Below, piece after piece: positions 19,173 to 27,752 of a stretch of DNA of 64,000 bases; within the stretch, counting starts at the first letter, position 1, and each line of letters starts with the position of its first letter. Below the pieces are notes generated by a model. That model ran no database searches. It was not told the origin of the DNA and saw nothing but the letters and a program-made list of their open reading frames with translations. Source of the stretch: Microbacter margulisiae (GTDB lineage: Bacteria; Bacteroidota; Bacteroidia; Bacteroidales; Paludibacteraceae); assembly GCF_014192515.1 (NCBI RefSeq), contig NZ_JACHYB010000001.1, positions 806,001-870,000 on the forward strand, in the 5' to 3' direction. The position numbers and the translations under genes are program-made.

Positions 19173-22100
19173 AGAGAGATGTTTCCAAGACGGTCGATTT
19201 TGAGCTTGTATGGATTTAACCCAAATAATGTTCCTAAGCTTTGAATATTAATGAATCTTTTGCTTTCTTTAGAGCTAATATCATCAACAATCTGAGTTTC
19301 TAGATGATGTCTAAAGACTAAATCAATTTGTCCGCTACTTGGTTTAAGTGACATCTTCTGCATTCTATACAATTTATCACTAATAGTTTTGTAATCATTC
19401 GTTTCAATTGCCAATTGAATATCTTCACTTGCCATTCCCAATACAAACATCTCATTTTGTTGCATACTTAATTCCAGTTTTAATTGAACATCAGGCAACT
19501 TTTCAAGGAAACTCTCTGGATAAGTACCTTCTGGTTGGAGTTGAATCTTATCCCAAATTTCGGCTGCATCTTTAATGATTACGGGAATTCCATATTTTTT
19601 TCGTTCTACAGCGTGCCAGAATGTACAAACATGCTCAAATCTGTTACCATCCTTATCAGTATAAATAGCAATGTGATGATTATTACCGGGTTTTACAAAT
19701 CCAATGTCTTTGCCTGCTTCATCTTTTTTGACAGGAACAACAGCAGATAATCCGGTAAAGCAACGAACTGATTTAATTGGACGTTTCAACCCCTCATCTT
19801 CATACCATTTGATGATAGATTTGTCACTTAATTGAACATCTTTAAATGCTTCTTTGGCTTTTCCGCCGAATTTATCAAGGCGTTGTTGTAATATGTTTTT
19901 TATCTTACCATCAATTACTTTGTCTATTTTGTTGAAATTGATATCTACTGTGTATTTAATAACGTATTCAGTTTTATAGCATGAAGCGTACTCAAGAATA
20001 ATTTCTTTGTCTTTGTTTAGGTAAATGGGGTTGTTTTTCATTGAAGCAATTGCTTTTTTGATGTCCCCATTATGACTATCAATTCTTTCTTCAACCAATT
20101 GTTTAATATAAGGCTTTACAATTAATTGAGGATTCTCGAAAACATATTTGATTGGCTTCCTTACATCAATGGTTTTAATCTTTCCATAAACACTATCTTC
20201 GCTAAGTGAACCGCGTGGAATAATTATTCCTGTTTGAACTACCTTCTTATTTCCTCGTTTACCAATTTTACGTTTACCAATTACAGCTACCTTTTTCCCT
20301 GATTTAAATGAGATTAGAATATTAGCGACAGCTTCTTCAACATCGGCAACTTCTATAGGCTGCTCGCTGATTATATATTTTTCGAGTAATGAACGTTTTT
20401 CATTGAAAACAACTGAACGTTCTTCAATAGTGTTTTTCATATCTTCTCTGGTCTTTACAGCACTCAATGTATTGAAGCGTTGAATGTAGCCTTGTTTGGT
20501 ACATGCTATTGTCAATGCATCAATGGCATGGTGGCGATGATCATCCCGTTTAGTCCATCCCGAAATAACTTCTTTCTGATGCTTGTTTTTGCCGTGTTCA
20601 CTTTCCCATTCCACCATTTCGGTTAATCCCAGTTGTTTGTATTTTTCAAACTGAAGATTCATTGTAATTTCGTCCCAACCCCATAAATGTCGAAGTTCAG
20701 CAGTAACTGTACCACTGGTAGCCCATACGTTATGACAAATGGTTTGAAGTATCTCTCTCGCTTTTCGCGAAATATATTGACTTTCCCGAAGTTGACGATC
20801 TATAAAATTATCAGGTATTTTATCTTCGGGCATCAAAAGTTTATCTCGTTTGGTTTTGTTGATCACATGGTTTGCATATAATTCATTGACACGGTTTACA
20901 TATTCGTTAAATACTTCCGTTGGCTTTGTTTTCATAAAATCATAGGCAGTCATGTCATTCTTGTTTTTGTTACAATGACGGTGAGCCAGTGTTTTATTGC
21001 TCTGTGAATCGTCAAACAGTTTTGATTTTGGAATAATGTGTTCAATATCTACATCGTTTCCTTTAATTGCTTCGGTCAATGAAATGGGTTGACCGCAATA
21101 AATACAAACAGCATTCAGTTTCTTTTCTTCATTATCAATTTCTTCATACAATCTCCATTTGATAATGTTATTTCTGGTTGCTTTCAATCCATATTCGGCT
21201 AATCGTTTGGTAATATTTTCATTTTCACGTTGCCGCTTGCTCATGGCTTTATCCGTATCATTGCGTTCTTCTTTGCTTTGTTTCAATTCACGGGCAAGTT
21301 CTACTCTTATTTCGTCCGGCTTGCCATGCTCTTTGATAATCGCATTCACCACGTTCACCATTTGGTTTAATATCTTTTCGACAATGGGTTGGCGAAGAGA
21401 GTTTTTCTGTATTGGCTTGAGTTGATCCAGTAATTTCCTTTTCAAATTCTCATCTTTGGTCAAAGAATCTGAATGTTCGTAGCCAGCATAACTCATGGCT
21501 TCGCTGTATTTATCACCTTCCATCAAGTAGGGTAGAATTTTACGAATAGCTTTTGCCGATTTGTTTCCAAAAGCATGTTTGCTGAAATCAATATCTGCCA
21601 ACTTGTCGGCTATGGTTGGATCAATTTTAAACTTGGCTTGCAAAGCATTGCTACATTCCTGTTTGTCCTGAATAGAATAGATAGTATGCCACAGTTGATA
21701 AAGGGGTTCATGTTCAACGTTTGCATCAATGTATTGCGTTGATTTCTCATTCAGGATTTCAACTGATTTTTTGTCAACAAGATAACCTTTTTTATCGCTT
21801 TCAATAATATCTAAATTCAACCTCAAAAGGTGGTTGTATTGTGTCGGATCGCCCAAACACTGACGAATAGCATGTTTTGTAATATTTCCAACTAATCCTT
21901 TTTCTATCTGTTTGTTGACATGACAATTCTTTCTGTCGAGTTGAAGGATTTTCAATAAATCAGTAACTGTTAGTTTTTCATTGTTATCTAAGTGCTGAAA
22001 GATTGCTTGTTTCTGTTCCGCTGTTATTTCAATGTCTCCACCCAATCTTGAACCGACTTTGATGTTGTTGATATTCTCCCACATTTTGGACAGTTGATAG

Positions 22101-22900
22101 ATAGGCGAACTTTTAGGAGCAACTTTTGGCCCAACAAAATATTCTTTTCCATCTTTAGCTGTCCGCCAAAAACCTTCAAAATCGCAAACCGAAACCAAAC
22201 CTTTTTGCGATTTTAAAGGTCGTTGGTAATAAATAATTTCGTTTCGGAGTTTTGAAATAAATTCGTCATTTAGTATCTCGGGATAAAATTGTTTTTGTGT
22301 ACTACAAATAGTGTCAAACTCTTCAATATATGCCTCGCGGGGAAAGATATTTTCTTTGACTTTGAAAAAAGAATCTTTGGATAATTCTTTGTAAAAGTAT
22401 TGTCCGATAGTCAGATTTAGTTCCTTTATTTTTTCATGTCTGCTTTTTACAGTAGCCACATATTCAGTATCTTTCTTCCCTAAGTTTGCATCGCTGCGGC
22501 TGCTTTTATAACCTCGCTTTTGATTGAGCCACAATAATAGGCGACCAAGTTCTTTGAGGGTTATTTGTGAATGGACGGCTTTGTCTCGCAATGCCCAAAG
22601 TTCTATTTTAGGTAGATTCTTTAATGATTCGTCGGGAAACATATTTGCTTTTACTAAAGCATCAACAAGATACTTTCTTCGTAATTGATATCGGTCATAT
22701 CCTTTTCGGGCAGTTCTGGCTTTCGTGCGAAGTGAATTTCTGCTTTCGCCCGTACCTTTTGCAAAATCTTTTCCCTCAGTTCCTTCATAAGGGATTATTC
22801 TGCTGCCCAAGCCTATAATAGTAGTCTTTTGTTGATCTTCTTCTATGAACGCCCAACCGATAGATGATGACCCTAAATCCAGTCCTAAAATTCTTTTCAT
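19169..22900 (-). CDS. cas9: CRISPR-associated endonuclease Cas9, type II-C
   Basis: A 1,243-residue RNA-guided DNA endonuclease. RuvC-I is at the N-terminus (RILGLDLGSSSIGWAF, catalytic Asp8). The arginine-rich bridge helix follows (RNSLRTKARTARKGYDRYQL). RuvC-II is EIRVELARELKQ with Glu534. HNH is CIYCGQPI...DVDIEHIIPKSKLFDD...HCNKNKN, with catalytic His621 and a zinc-binding Cys pair. RuvC-III is DDHRHHAIDALTIACTKQ with Asp794. About 450 C-terminal residues form the wedge and PAM-interacting region. All catalytic residues are present. The length is intermediate between compact II-C proteins (about 1,000-1,100) and the larger Bacteroidetes ones (about 1,400). The tracrRNA gene lies divergently about 100 bp upstream. 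No Bacteroidetes promoter box is obvious in that short gap. Confidence 0.98.
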   Translation of the reverse strand: MKRILGLDLGSSSIGWAFIEEDQQKTTIIGLGSRIIPYEGTEGKDFAKGTGESRNSLRTKARTARKGYDRYQLRRKYLVDALVKANMFPDESLKNLPKIELWALRDKAVHSQITLKELGRLLLWLNQKRGYKSSRSDANLGKKDTEYVATVKSRHEKIKELNLTIGQYFYKELSKDSFFKVKENIFPREAYIEEFDTICSTQKQFYPEILNDEFISKLRNEIIYYQRPLKSQKGLVSVCDFEGFWRTAKDGKEYFVGPKVAPKSSPIYQLSKMWENINNIKVGSRLGGDIEITAEQKQAIFQHLDNNEKLTVTDLLKILQLDRKNCHVNKQIEKGLVGNITKHAIRQCLGDPTQYNHLLRLNLDIIESDKKGYLVDKKSVEILNEKSTQYIDANVEHEPLYQLWHTIYSIQDKQECSNALQAKFKIDPTIADKLADIDFSKHAFGNKSAKAIRKILPYLMEGDKYSEAMSYAGYEHSDSLTKDENLKRKLLDQLKPIQKNSLRQPIVEKILNQMVNVVNAIIKEHGKPDEIRVELARELKQSKEERNDTDKAMSKRQRENENITKRLAEYGLKATRNNIIKWRLYEEIDNEEKKLNAVCIYCGQPISLTEAIKGNDVDIEHIIPKSKLFDDSQSNKTLAHRHCNKNKNDMTAYDFMKTKPTEVFNEYVNRVNELYANHVINKTKRDKLLMPEDKIPDNFIDRQLRESQYISRKAREILQTICHNVWATSGTVTAELRHLWGWDEITMNLQFEKYKQLGLTEMVEWESEHGKNKHQKEVISGWTKRDDHRHHAIDALTIACTKQGYIQRFNTLSAVKTREDMKNTIEERSVVFNEKRSLLEKYIISEQPIEVADVEEAVANILISFKSGKKVAVIGKRKIGKRGNKKVVQTGIIIPRGSLSEDSVYGKIKTIDVRKPIKYVFENPQLIVKPYIKQLVEERIDSHNGDIKKAIASMKNNPIYLNKDKEIILEYASCYKTEYVIKYTVDINFNKIDKVIDGKIKNILQQRLDKFGGKAKEAFKDVQLSDKSIIKWYEDEGLKRPIKSVRCFTGLSAVVPVKKDEAGKDIGFVKPGNNHHIAIYTDKDGNRFEHVCTFWHAVERKKYGIPVIIKDAAEIWDKIQLQPEGTYPESFLEKLPDVQLKLELSMQQNEMFVLGMASEDIQLAIETNDYKTISDKLYRMQKMSLKPSSGQIDLVFRHHLETQIVDDISSKESKRFINIQSLGTLFGLNPYKLKIDRLGNISL

Positions 22901-22998
22901 GATGCTATATTTTAAGTGCTTTCTAGTAGGCTATAAAGTTAAAAACAGTATTTTGATCAACAATTTTTTCTGAATGATTTTTTTGTATATCTTTACAT

Positions 22999-23074
22999 CA
23001 TAATTCTGAAGCAAATCACAATAAGGATTATTCCGTTGTGAAAACATGTAAGGCGGGGCAACTCGCCTTTGTTT
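22999..23074 (+). ncRNA. tracrRNA of the type II-C CRISPR system
   Basis: An anti-repeat at 23,002-23,021 (AATTCTGAAGCAAATCACAA) equals the plus-strand CRISPR repeat except for one missing A. It therefore pairs over about 20 bp with minus-strand crRNA, leaving a 1-nt bulge. A nexus-like hairpin AAGG-ATTATT-CCGTT (about 23,023-23,037) follows, strikingly like the nexus of Streptococcus tracrRNA. Then comes an intrinsic terminator, AAGGCG (23,050-23,055) with CGCCTT (23,064-23,069) and a short T tract. A near -7 box TATCTTTA at 22,988-22,995 would start transcription near 23,000. The opposite orientation lacks nexus and terminator. The 3' end just reaches the stop codon of the convergent gene at 23,073. 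Confidence 0.92.
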
Positions 23075-23894
23075 ATGATTCTGCTATGACAATCTTTCCA
23101 CAGCACGCATTTTTCACGACTTCTATGGAGCCACCCAGACTGGTATTGCCAAATTGAATTCCTGCCGCCGTCACAAAGGTTACATGCTTTTTGTCTTCTT
23201 CTTTCAGGGCGGTATCCAGCATTATTTCATAAGTTTGTCCGTCAATAATGCCGGTAGCAGGTAGCCAGTCTGTCGTCAGGCTCTTGGTGGTTGTCCATGC
23301 TGTTATATCGTTTTCAGGAAAATATTTCGGGTCTTTGTCATCCAGACTACATTCGAGATTGGCCAGAAACCCAAAGGAAAACACAAGCCGGAAATATGGC
23401 AGTTTCTGTACGTTGTACAAATCGTTGGCTGTATTGATACGCGGTACGGTTACCCGTAAACGCATCAGTTCCTTATCCGGGTCAAATTGTAACGCCCCGC
23501 GAAATATCGAGTTGAAAGGAAAACTTTTGTTCAGGTTATAACCGGTTAGACAATCGGCACACCGGGTAAGTTGCAGGCTCCGCTCCCCCAATGGATGTTG
23601 CGGATCCAATGCAATAATCTTTTTCCCTAATCCGTTCCAAAACGGCGATACATTGAAATCCCCCAGTCTGGCCACCTCCCTGATCGTTTCTTTCAGTGCC
23701 CTCGAAAACATGACACAAGCGCCCCATTCCACCTGGTGTTTGCGAACAAGGGCAAAGCTTTTTCCTGTCTTCATCTGCCTTGCCGAAGGACCTCCTTTGG
23801 TGCGTACATACACCTGGTCGCTTCCTTTTATTGTATAAAAAGACAAATTGGTTAATCCTCCCGTTATTTGTAAAGTACCTTTTAACCGTGCCAT
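23073..23894 (-). CDS. Hypothetical protein next to the CRISPR locus
   Basis: A 273-residue protein with no signal peptide or membrane segment. It begins MARLKGTLQITGGLTNLSFY and continues with a basic GGPSARQMKTGKSFALVRKH. That N-terminal style (a small Lys/Arg-rich start, then SFYTIKGSDQVYVRTKGGPS) recalls an uncharacterised Bacteroidetes family that I know only as hypothetical proteins. The middle has two Cys in TRCADCLTGYN and the C-terminus two more in NACCGKIVIAES. It lies between the tracrRNA and the array, convergent with the tracrRNA and overlapping its terminator by a few bases. A -7 box lies upstream at 23,943-23,950. There is no evidence that it acts in CRISPR immunity; placement may be coincidental. 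Confidence 0.75.
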   Translation of the reverse strand: MARLKGTLQITGGLTNLSFYTIKGSDQVYVRTKGGPSARQMKTGKSFALVRKHQVEWGACVMFSRALKETIREVARLGDFNVSPFWNGLGKKIIALDPQHPLGERSLQLTRCADCLTGYNLNKSFPFNSIFRGALQFDPDKELMRLRVTVPRINTANDLYNVQKLPYFRLVFSFGFLANLECSLDDKDPKYFPENDITAWTTTKSLTTDWLPATGIIDGQTYEIMLDTALKEEDKKHVTFVTAAGIQFGNTSLGGSIEVVKNACCGKIVIAES

Positions 23895-23942
23895 AGTGTT
23901 ACTGTTTGGTTACTGTTATCATCATTGCTATTAACTTAAGTG

Positions 23943-23950
23943 CAAATATA
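23943..23950 (-). promoter_or_regulatory. TATATTTG -7 promoter box
   Basis: The Bacteroidetes -7 consensus TAnnTTTG on the minus strand, about 50 bp before the start of the hypothetical gene ending at 23,073. No clean -33 TTTG was found at ideal spacing. Confidence 0.5.
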
Positions 23951-24174
23951 CAATATAGCGTAAATAGGTGATACCCATATAGTAAAATATTATGGAGATA
24001 ACACAGTATTAATAAGTTTGTATTATCACTATTTATTTATTGTGATATCTTTGTAATATAACTGTAAGTTATATATTGATATAGAGAAGTGTCATGGGAT
24101 GAAACATACTTCAAATAGGGAGGAAAGGTAAAGGAAAATGCTTTAAGCCGAAGACAAAACAGGAAGGGAAATAA

Positions 24175-24206
24175 AAAAACCTGCAACGTAAAAAGTGCAG
24201 GTTTTT
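24175..24206 (-). terminator. Terminator at the 3' end of the pre-crRNA
   Basis: An 11-bp stem, AAAAACCTGCA (24,175-24,185) with TGCAGGTTTTT (24,196-24,206). On the minus strand it is followed by a T-rich run. It lies about 90 bp past the last repeat in the inferred crRNA direction, so it should end the array transcript. It could also work in the other direction. Confidence 0.75.
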
Positions 24207-24293
24207 ATAGATAACATCAATGATTACCGGTTGATTTTTTAATTCTAATTTTTCATGTAAAGTTTTGATTTAATGATTGATAATAGCAGGTAT

Positions 24294-24783
24294 GTTGTTA
24301 TCAATCGGTCAAAGATACAATTCTGAAAGCAAATCACAACAAATCGTTTTTCGTGAAATACGAGCGAAAAGTTGTTATCAATCGGTCAAAGATACAATTC
24401 TGAAAGCAAATCACAACATTAACCGCCGTATTGATGAATATAGTTTGGTTGTTATCAATCGGTCAAAGATACAATTCTGAAAGCAAATCACAACAACGTC
24501 ATCGCGATAGTTGTTGTGATATGAGTTGTTATCAATCGGTCAAAGATACAATTCTGAAAGCAAATCACAACCGTTGTATCCCATACATGGTAGCTACTTT
24601 GGTTGTTATCAATCGGTCAAAGATACAATTCTGAAAGCAAATCACAACCGTTGAGGAAATCAACCGCCAAAAAAGCAGTTGTTATCAATCGGTCAAAGAT
24701 ACAATTCTGAAAGCAAATCACAACAGGACATGGATTATCTTGAAATACCGTTGTGTTGTTATCAATCGGTCAAAGATACAATT
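24294..24783 (-). CRISPR. Type II-C CRISPR array, six full repeats plus one half repeat
   Basis: Six identical 47-bp repeats (plus strand begins GTTGTTATCAATCGG and ends GAAAGCAAATCACAAC) start at 24,294, 24,371, 24,448, 24,525, 24,602 and 24,678. A seventh at 24,755 keeps only its first 29 bp. Six spacers are 29-30 bp long (24,341-24,370; 24,418-24,447; 24,495-24,524; 24,572-24,601; 24,649-24,677; 24,725-24,754). The tracrRNA anti-repeat matches the plus strand, so crRNAs come from the minus strand and read GTTGTGATTTGC at the repeat start. Each repeat contains TATCTTTG on that strand, an exact -7 box, suggesting transcription starts inside every repeat, as in Neisseria and Campylobacter II-C arrays. 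Protospacers cannot be identified here. Confidence 0.98.
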
Positions 24784-24795
24784 TCTCAAAATAAA

Positions 24796-24832
24796 ACCCT
24801 ACTATTGCTCCAATAACTTGAGATAGTAGGGT
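24796..24832 (-). terminator. Terminator after the lipoprotein gene
   Basis: A 10-bp stem, ACCCTACTAT (24,796-24,805) with ATAGTAGGGT (24,823-24,832), followed on the minus strand by TTTTATTTT. It lies 19 bp past the lipoprotein stop codon and just upstream of the first (half) repeat, insulating the array from readthrough. Confidence 0.8.
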
Positions 24833-24850
24833 ATGTTTAGATTACATTGT

Positions 24851-25348
24851 TTAATGTATAGCAATCAAATCCTTCTTTGCATCAGGTGACAACGCGTTGT
24901 AATCAACAATGTTCAATGTAGCATTATTTGCAGAGGTAGCGTGATCTAAAGACACATTTATATTTCTGTCTTTAATTGTATACATTGCGCCGGAAGCAGG
25001 ATCAACTATTAACATTCCGATAAGACCACCTAACAGAATATTTCCAAAATACCATCCATCCAAACTACTGGAGACAGTAACGACTTTCTCTCCAAATCCC
25101 GGAGATGATATTTTAATCTGATATAGTTCAGGACTAAAATAACCGGATGATGATTTCATCTTCACAGTAACAGGACTTACACCCTTAAATACTTCAATCC
25201 CTTTTTTATTCACTATAGAAATATTCGATCCTACCGGAGAAGTATTAATAGAAACAGGATAAATACTTTTGCTAAAAATAGTAGCACATGAGGGAAACAT
25301 CAAAATGATGAGTAATGCAAACAAAACAGAAATCAAAGTTTTTTTCAT
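24851..25348 (-). CDS. Small lipoprotein, PEGA-like
   Basis: A 165-residue protein with a lipoprotein signal peptide ending MFPSCAT (Cys about residue 21). The segment YPVSINTSPVGSNISIVNKKGIEVFKGVSPV resembles a PEGA-type beta fold. A hydrophobic Gly-rich stretch follows (WYFGNILLGGLIGMLIVDPASGAMYTI), typical of small Bacteroidetes lipoproteins of unknown function. It is probably periplasm-facing. It is transcribed towards the CRISPR array but ends at its own terminator. Confidence 0.75.
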   Translation of the reverse strand: MKKTLISVLFALLIILMFPSCATIFSKSIYPVSINTSPVGSNISIVNKKGIEVFKGVSPVTVKMKSSSGYFSPELYQIKISSPGFGEKVVTVSSSLDGWYFGNILLGGLIGMLIVDPASGAMYTIKDRNINVSLDHATSANNATLNIVDYNALSPDAKKDLIAIH

Positions 25349-25700
25349 AATTCAAAAAGTAAAGTTAGACTGATATTCACAAAATATTTATATATCAAAA
25401 CTCCAATATTGGCCATACAGACATAATGTTTCATACATAAAATTACGATATAAAAGATTGATATACAATCATTAATTCAAAATTATTTTTTACTGAATGA
25501 TATGTTATCCAGGTATGAAAGTAAAATCAAAAAAAATTGATTTTAACAATAAATTTCAGGGACAAATATAGAATTATTTTTTTTGAATAACAAAAAAACA
25601 TATGATTGTTTACATTCCTAATAAAAACAGGAAGAAAATGGGGATTAGGATGAGTAATCGTTTGAAACAAGACCCCTAACGCAACTAAGCAGGAATTGGG
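25349..25700. other. Gap of about 350 bp
   Basis: Very AT-rich, with long A/T runs (for example 25,531-25,610). It lies between two minus-strand genes. I see no gene, repeat or clear hairpin. Confidence 0.4.
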
Positions 25701-26384
25701 TCAATAATCAGTCGGCAATTCATTATGCTCATTGTACCAGACACCATTGGATTTGGATTGTTCTACGTCAACTTCAATACCAATGTTTTTATTGACTTTA
25801 TACAAAACCCCTACTCCACAGGCATTTTGTGGCACATACGGAGGATATCCCAAAAATTTATTAGAGGCAGTGCTCACCTGACCATAACCCTTTATAACCA
25901 TTCGGTTCGAAACGTCGTAGCTGGCATTAATGGTAGCGGAAAAATCTGTAAACGATGGCAGTTGTGGTGATCCAAAAAGATAGTGTGAAATGACTGGCGT
26001 AACAGCTATGTTCAATTTTGATACAGGATGAAAGAGTAATGTAGTTCCGAATGAAGTGATGTTTTCGTATTTGAAGTTGTTGTACGTCTTGCCTAAACCA
26101 ACCGAGAATTGTTCGTTGACAAAAAAAGGCATGCGGGAAAACAGTTTATTGGAGTAAACAGGAACTACAGTCGGAATCGTATCATTCAACTGAAAGGCAG
26201 GTGTTATGGAAGACACAAAAGAAATATCCCGGGTCTGAACCATATGCAAAGAATCAGTGGATATACTCTTCGTATCAGGAGATTGACCAACCTGCTTTGG
26301 AACACTGTTGTCGTCAAAAGATTGACTGAAACCGGCAGCGCTATAAGCCAATAATGAAATGATAATTATTATAAGTTTTTTCAT
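25701..26384 (-). CDS. Hypothetical outer-membrane protein
   Basis: A 227-residue protein with a signal peptide (MKKLIIIIISLLAYSAAGFS). After a low-complexity linker rich in Ser, Asp and Thr (about 22-75), the remainder has alternating hydrophobic and polar strands: FSVGLGKTYNNFKYEN, TSFGTTLLFHPVSKLNIAVTP, FSATINASYDVSNRMVIKGYGQVS and ACGVGVLYKVNKNIGIEVDVE. This suggests a small beta-barrel. I do not recognise a named family. A TACGTTTG -7 box precedes it. Confidence 0.7.
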   Translation of the reverse strand: MKKLIIIIISLLAYSAAGFSQSFDDNSVPKQVGQSPDTKSISTDSLHMVQTRDISFVSSITPAFQLNDTIPTVVPVYSNKLFSRMPFFVNEQFSVGLGKTYNNFKYENITSFGTTLLFHPVSKLNIAVTPVISHYLFGSPQLPSFTDFSATINASYDVSNRMVIKGYGQVSTASNKFLGYPPYVPQNACGVGVLYKVNKNIGIEVDVEQSKSNGVWYNEHNELPTDY

Positions 26385-26692
26385 TCGATAAACAAATCAT
26401 TATTAGTAACTTTAACTTGGCAAACGTACAAAAAAAACATGCCGGTGATGTTTTTGCATGCAAATATTATCCTGATTTAACATGATTTGAGAATAAAACA
26501 AGACGGGCCTGTTGTACCTCAATGATAGGAGCAACAATAAATGGGTTTGAATATCTGAACATCTCCTAGTTCCCTTTCAATTTATAAGGATGAATACCCG
26601 GCCAACACATCCTGGTTACTCATGTAGTGTCAGATTATATGCTGACCGGGGAATATCACAAACATACAAAAAGAAGCTCTCTATTGAGGTAT
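26385..26692. other. Gap of about 310 bp
   Basis: It contains the TACGTTTG box of the gene ending at 25,701 and otherwise no recognised element. Confidence 0.4.
26421..26428 (-). promoter_or_regulatory. TACGTTTG -7 promoter box
   Basis: Exact TAnnTTTG on the minus strand, 37 bp before the start codon of the hypothetical outer-membrane protein. Confidence 0.5.
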
Positions 26693-27733
26693 TCAATTTT
26701 CTGAAGTAATGTCGGAGGTTATCGGCTGATTGACAGGAGCCGTCCATTCAATACCACTTATATCAATCAGTTTCAACGTATAGTTTTGGGCTGTTGACAG
26801 TCCGCCGGTATCTATTTTTATTTCTGCTTTAGCACCTAAGGGAACTACTAAGCTATGCTTTCCGGGAACCACCTTTGCTACATAATAGTTTCGGATATTG
26901 GCTAAGGGGAATTTAGCTAAATCATGCTCATTCAATGATTTGACAGCTTCATTCTTTTGATTGTCAATTTCGATTCCTATCAAAAAAGAGCCATAAACAT
27001 CCACTCCTTCTGTCCGGTATATATCAAACGTTAGTTCCGAATTATGCCATTTGACATTGGAAATTTCAATTTTAGGCTTTACTGATTTATTGTGCAAAGC
27101 ACCCCAGACTCCTCCATGAAAATATTGATTTGTGAAAAGCGTCATTCCGAAAATAAAGACAGCTCCACCCAGGACAAACCATTTTGGATTTTTCATTGGC
27201 AACGCACCTGATCCCAGCCATTTAAACCAGGATTTAGAGGTAAATCCGTATCCCTTTCGGATAAAGTAATGGTCTAATGAAAATGCATCACTGCCTGTCA
27301 GAAACAAGGTAAACCCACCCGCCATACCTAATATGCCGATTTGCCATTCGTCTAAGCAGGTGGTGCCAAGCCATCCAGAACCTAAAAGAATTCCCATGGC
27401 AAGCAAAAACACGCCAATGCTCATCAATCGACTGAAAAGGCCGGACATAATAAATAACCCCAAGGTGGCTTCAACGATAGTGAACAGCATCATTGATATC
27501 AACAACAGATGCGGATGCAACAGCAAAAATTCGATCATGGGTTTTATCCCCAATGCATTCGGTAAAAAATGATTGAACTTTTCTCCTATATAACCCGGAA
27601 TATCGGGATTCAGTTTGTTTGCCAATATCAATCTGCGCCAAAAAGCAGAAAAGTATGTCCAGCCGATAACCAACCGCAGCGCCAGTGTAAAAAAGCCGGC
27701 AGAAGTGGTGGATTGTATATGATTATTTTTCAT
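26693..27733 (-). CDS. doxD: DoxD-DoxA fusion, thiosulfate:quinone oxidoreductase-like
   Basis: A 346-residue inner-membrane protein. Residues about 10-165 form the four-helix DoxD/DoxX part (LALRLVIGWTYFSAFWRRL, LLISMMLFTIVEATLGLFIMSGL, MSIGVFLLAMGILLGSGWLG, IGILGMAGGFTLFLTGSDAFS). A further helix at about 184-203 leads to a periplasmic beta domain of DoxA type (about 210-346, FDIYRTEGVDVYGSFLIGIEI and VVPGKHSLVVPLGAKAEI). In Acidianus the separate DoxA and DoxD subunits oxidise thiosulfate to tetrathionate and reduce quinone. In Bacteroidetes the two are fused and the activity is unproven. It lies 19 bp after a DsrE-family gene, making an operon. Confidence 0.88.
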   Translation of the reverse strand: MKNNHIQSTTSAGFFTLALRLVIGWTYFSAFWRRLILANKLNPDIPGYIGEKFNHFLPNALGIKPMIEFLLLHPHLLLISMMLFTIVEATLGLFIMSGLFSRLMSIGVFLLAMGILLGSGWLGTTCLDEWQIGILGMAGGFTLFLTGSDAFSLDHYFIRKGYGFTSKSWFKWLGSGALPMKNPKWFVLGGAVFIFGMTLFTNQYFHGGVWGALHNKSVKPKIEISNVKWHNSELTFDIYRTEGVDVYGSFLIGIEIDNQKNEAVKSLNEHDLAKFPLANIRNYYVAKVVPGKHSLVVPLGAKAEIKIDTGGLSTAQNYTLKLIDISGIEWTAPVNQPITSDITSEN

Positions 27734-27752
27734 TGTTGTGCCATTTAAAGGA

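Noticed and set aside
24294..24783. Plus-strand transcription of the CRISPR array
   Set aside because: The tracrRNA with nexus and terminator is on the plus strand, and its anti-repeat equals the plus-strand repeat. Pairing therefore requires minus-strand crRNA.
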